In this document: positions 62,290-64,000 of the stretch, one piece after another
Layout: each line of letters begins with the position of its first letter
Position numbering within the stretch: the first letter of the stretch is position 1
Origin: Providencia manganoxydans
GTDB lineage: Bacteria > Pseudomonadota > Gammaproteobacteria > Enterobacterales > Enterobacteriaceae
Direction of reading: 5' to 3'
Length of the DNA: 64,000 bases
Assembly: GCF_016618195.1 (NCBI RefSeq)
Contig: NZ_CP067099.1
Coordinates: 1 to 64,000, forward strand
Notes under the pieces: model-generated
Seen by the model: the letters and a program-made list of their open reading frames with translations, nothing else
What the model was told of the DNA's origin: nothing
Databases searched by the model: none
Translations under genes and position numbers: made by a program

Positions 62290-62593
62290 GTTTTTTCCTT
62301 GATGCTTTTAATTATTACTTAGGCAATATATTCCCTAGGTTAGCGATCTTAAGACAAATAGTGCAACGTATTTTGTCATTTTTCTTTGATTGCTAATATG
62401 TTCGTTATATTTCAAATCACAGCATTGCTGGCTTCATTTACTCGTTCTAGTTGCATATTTATCTATATTTCAAGCAACTCACGTATTGAATGCTTAGCTG
62501 TACTTCTAATTATCAATATTATATTTAATCACAAAAACGATTCAGCCTTAATTAATTCAATACATTCATTTTTTTAGTACTTTTTTTTGTCAA

Positions 62594-62605
62594 CGAAACG
62601 TTTCG
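62594..62605. promoter_or_regulatory. RbsR operator candidate (distal)
   Basis: The perfect 12-bp palindrome CGAAACGTTTCG is the core of LacI-family RbsR operators. It lies 102 bp before rbsD. Confidence 0.7.
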
Positions 62606-62669
62606 ATAGCGATCACAAATCTTGCGTAATAAGATTGAGTTGTTCAATTTTTTATCTATGATTAAGTTT

Positions 62670-62685
62670 AGCGAAACGTTTCGCT
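62670..62685. promoter_or_regulatory. RbsR operator (proximal)
   Basis: The perfect 16-bp palindrome AGCGAAACGTTTCGCT matches the E. coli rbs operator core. It lies 22 bp before rbsD and 78 bp centre-to-centre from the distal site. Confidence 0.85.
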
Positions 62686-62706
62686 AACAAGGAAATGGCG
62701 GGAACA

Positions 62707-63126
62707 ATGAAGAAAGGTATATTGCTTAATTCTAATATTACGTCAGTGATTGCTAAGTTAGGCCATACAGACCATATCACTATTGCTGATGCTGGGCTGC
62801 CTATCCCTCAGCAAGTTGAGCGAATAGATCTAGCAGTCACCCATGGTTTACCTGATTTTATGTCTGTATTGAATGTGGTAACGCAGGAAATGCAGATAGA
62901 AAAAGTGATTTTGGCAGGGGAAATTACGACCATTAATCCTCAGATGGAACAGGCAATATTGACACATTTAAAAGCGTTAGAGCTAACTCAAGGAAAAGCT
63001 ATAGAGGTGGAATATTGTAGCCATGAAAGCTTTAAACAGCTAACACGCGACAGTAAAGCCGTTATTAGAACAGGGGAATGTTCACCTTTTGCCAATGTAA
63101 TTCTCTGTTCTGGTGTGACTTTCTGA
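62707..63126 (+). CDS. rbsD: D-ribose pyranase
   Basis: RbsD interconverts beta-pyranose and beta-furanose forms of ribose for uptake and phosphorylation. I chose ATG 62707 ([20 protein letters not shown]) over ATG 62695, giving 139 residues as in E. coli. The active His is in KLGHTDHI near 20; the end [17 protein letters not shown] is typical. It is the first gene of the rbs operon. Confidence 0.97.
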   Translation: MKKGILLNSNITSVIAKLGHTDHITIADAGLPIPQQVERIDLAVTHGLPDFMSVLNVVTQEMQIEKVILAGEITTINPQMEQAILTHLKALELTQGKAIEVEYCSHESFKQLTRDSKAVIRTGECSPFANVILCSGVTF

Positions 63127-63133
63127 GGTGTAT

Positions 63134-64000
63134 ATGCAACCTTTATTAGAACTTATCGGTATTGATAAATCTTTTCCGGGTGTAAAAGCGCTAAATGGAG
63201 CCGCTCTTAAAGTTTATCCCGGGAAAGTGATGGCTCTTGTTGGGGAAAATGGTGCGGGTAAATCCACCATGATGAAAGTATTAACAGGGATCTACAGTAA
63301 AGATGCCGGCGCTATCCGTTATTTAGGCAAAGAAGTAGTCTTCCATGGCCCTAAGAATTCACAAGAAGCTGGTATTGGTATCATCCATCAAGAACTGAAT
63401 CTAATTCCTGAACTCACCATTGCTGAAAATATTTTTCTCGGCCGTGAATTTGTGAATAGATTTGGCAAAATTGATTGGAAAACGATGTTTAGTGAGTCCG
63501 ATAAGCTCCTAAAACGCCTTAATCTTGATTATGACAGCCACCAGCTGATCGCTGAACTCTCTATTGGTGAGCAGCAAATGGTTGAGATAGCGAAAGTATT
63601 AAGCTTTGAATCCCAAGTTATTATTATGGATGAGCCAACGGATGCATTAACGGATACTGAAACCGCTTCATTATTCCGTGTTATTGAAGAACTTAAAACA
63701 CAAGGTCGTGGCATTGTTTATATCTCTCATCGTTTAAAAGAGATCTTTGAAATTTGTGATGATGTGACGGTTTTCAGGGATGGGCAATTCATTGGTGAGA
63801 AATCAGTGAATGAATTAGAAGAAGAAACATTAATTGAAATGATGGTTGGTCGTAAATTAGAAGACCAATATCCACGCATTGATATTCCTGTTGGTGAAGT
63901 GCGTTTACAAGTTGAAAATTTATCAGGCGTAGGTGTAGAACATGCCAATTTCTCTCTACGTAGTGGTGAGATTTTAGGCGTTTCAGGACTTATGGGGGCT
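63134..64000 (+). CDS. rbsA: Ribose import ATP-binding protein RbsA (partial)
   Basis: RbsA is the tandem ABC ATPase of the ribose importer. Only the first 289 codons are in the window. Walker [10 protein letters not shown] is near 36, signature [13 protein letters not shown] near 140, and Walker [11 protein letters not shown] near 160. The second ABC domain begins near GEILGVSGL at the window's edge. ATG 63134 follows GAGGTG and lies 7 bp after rbsD. Confidence 0.97.
   Translation, partial: MQPLLELIGIDKSFPGVKALNGAALKVYPGKVMALVGENGAGKSTMMKVLTGIYSKDAGAIRYLGKEVVFHGPKNSQEAGIGIIHQELNLIPELTIAENIFLGREFVNRFGKIDWKTMFSESDKLLKRLNLDYDSHQLIAELSIGEQQMVEIAKVLSFESQVIIMDEPTDALTDTETASLFRVIEELKTQGRGIVYISHRLKEIFEICDDVTVFRDGQFIGEKSVNELEEETLIEMMVGRKLEDQYPRIDIPVGEVRLQVENLSGVGVEHANFSLRSGEILGVSGLMGA

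Larger units (their letters stand above)
62290..62706. other. ravA-rbsD intergenic regulatory region
   Basis: The divergent promoters of ravA and rbs lie here. Two RbsR-type palindromes are annotated separately. A 63-codon frame at 62386-62577 lacks a ribosome-binding site and is not called. A weak CRP-like sequence near GATCACAAAT (62611-62620) has only one good half-site. Confidence 0.6.

Noticed and set aside
62386..62577. 63-codon frame in the ravA-rbsD gap
   Set aside because: There is no ribosome-binding site, its composition follows the AT-rich background, and it lies in the promoter region.

Overview
The window reads as the chromosomal replication-origin region of a member of the Enterobacterales, most probably Morganellaceae and best guessed as Providencia. 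The basis is the gene order (dnaA-dnaN-recF-gyrB at one end; glmS-glmU-atp-rsmG-mnmG-oriC-mioC-asnC/asnA-viaA-ravA-rbs at the other), proteins that align closely from memory with E. coli K-12 but at lower GC, and ERIC repeats. The genus is inferred; the order is well supported.

Layout. 1-6037: dnaA, dnaN, recF, gyrB on the + strand. 6234-9561: a lipid A/LPS-type phosphoethanolamine transferase, a 5'-truncated membrane-protein gene and asd. 9562-13939: two ERIC elements, mdtL-yidZ, the zinc-independent ribosomal protein pair rpmE2-rpmJ2 with a Zur-type box, and nagK. 14379-23092: a four-gene + strand operon coding for an NfeD-like OB-fold membrane protein, a large flotillin, a 1645-residue coiled-coil AAA+ ATPase and a rhomboid protease, with ERIC elements inside it. 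23132-26760: a very AT-rich minus-strand island for a CDP-6-deoxyhexose (RfbF, RfbG, a reductase/epimerase and a glycosyltransferase broken by a one-base homopolymer frameshift). 26942-31540: two efflux systems, each with a divergent regulator and a palindromic operator candidate (a Cys-rich SufR-like regulator with an MFS pump; smvR with smvA).

31590-43140: a siderophore locus. It has a CitE/HpcH-like lyase facing, across a Fur-like box, an operon of NIS synthetase, TonB receptor, PLP decarboxylase, SbnA-like synthase, opine dehydrogenase, MFS exporter, periplasmic binding protein and a SerK/SbnI-like serine kinase. The content suggests a citrate/diaminopropionate carboxylate siderophore in which an opine dehydrogenase stands in for SbnB. 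It resembles, from memory, the proteobactin (pbt/ireA) locus of Proteus mirabilis.

43209-64000: the conserved core glmS, glmU, the full atpIBEFHAGDC operon with a perfect CRP-type palindrome upstream, rsmG, mnmG, a complete oriC (three 13-mers, DnaA boxes R1, R2-like and R4, many GATC sites), mioC, asnC/asnA, viaA-ravA, and rbsD-rbsA behind two RbsR-type operators. rbsA runs off the window end.

The two most interesting systems are the flotillin/NfeD/AAA+/rhomboid operon and the opine-dehydrogenase-containing siderophore locus. No rRNA, tRNA, CRISPR array, insertion sequence or prophage was recognised.
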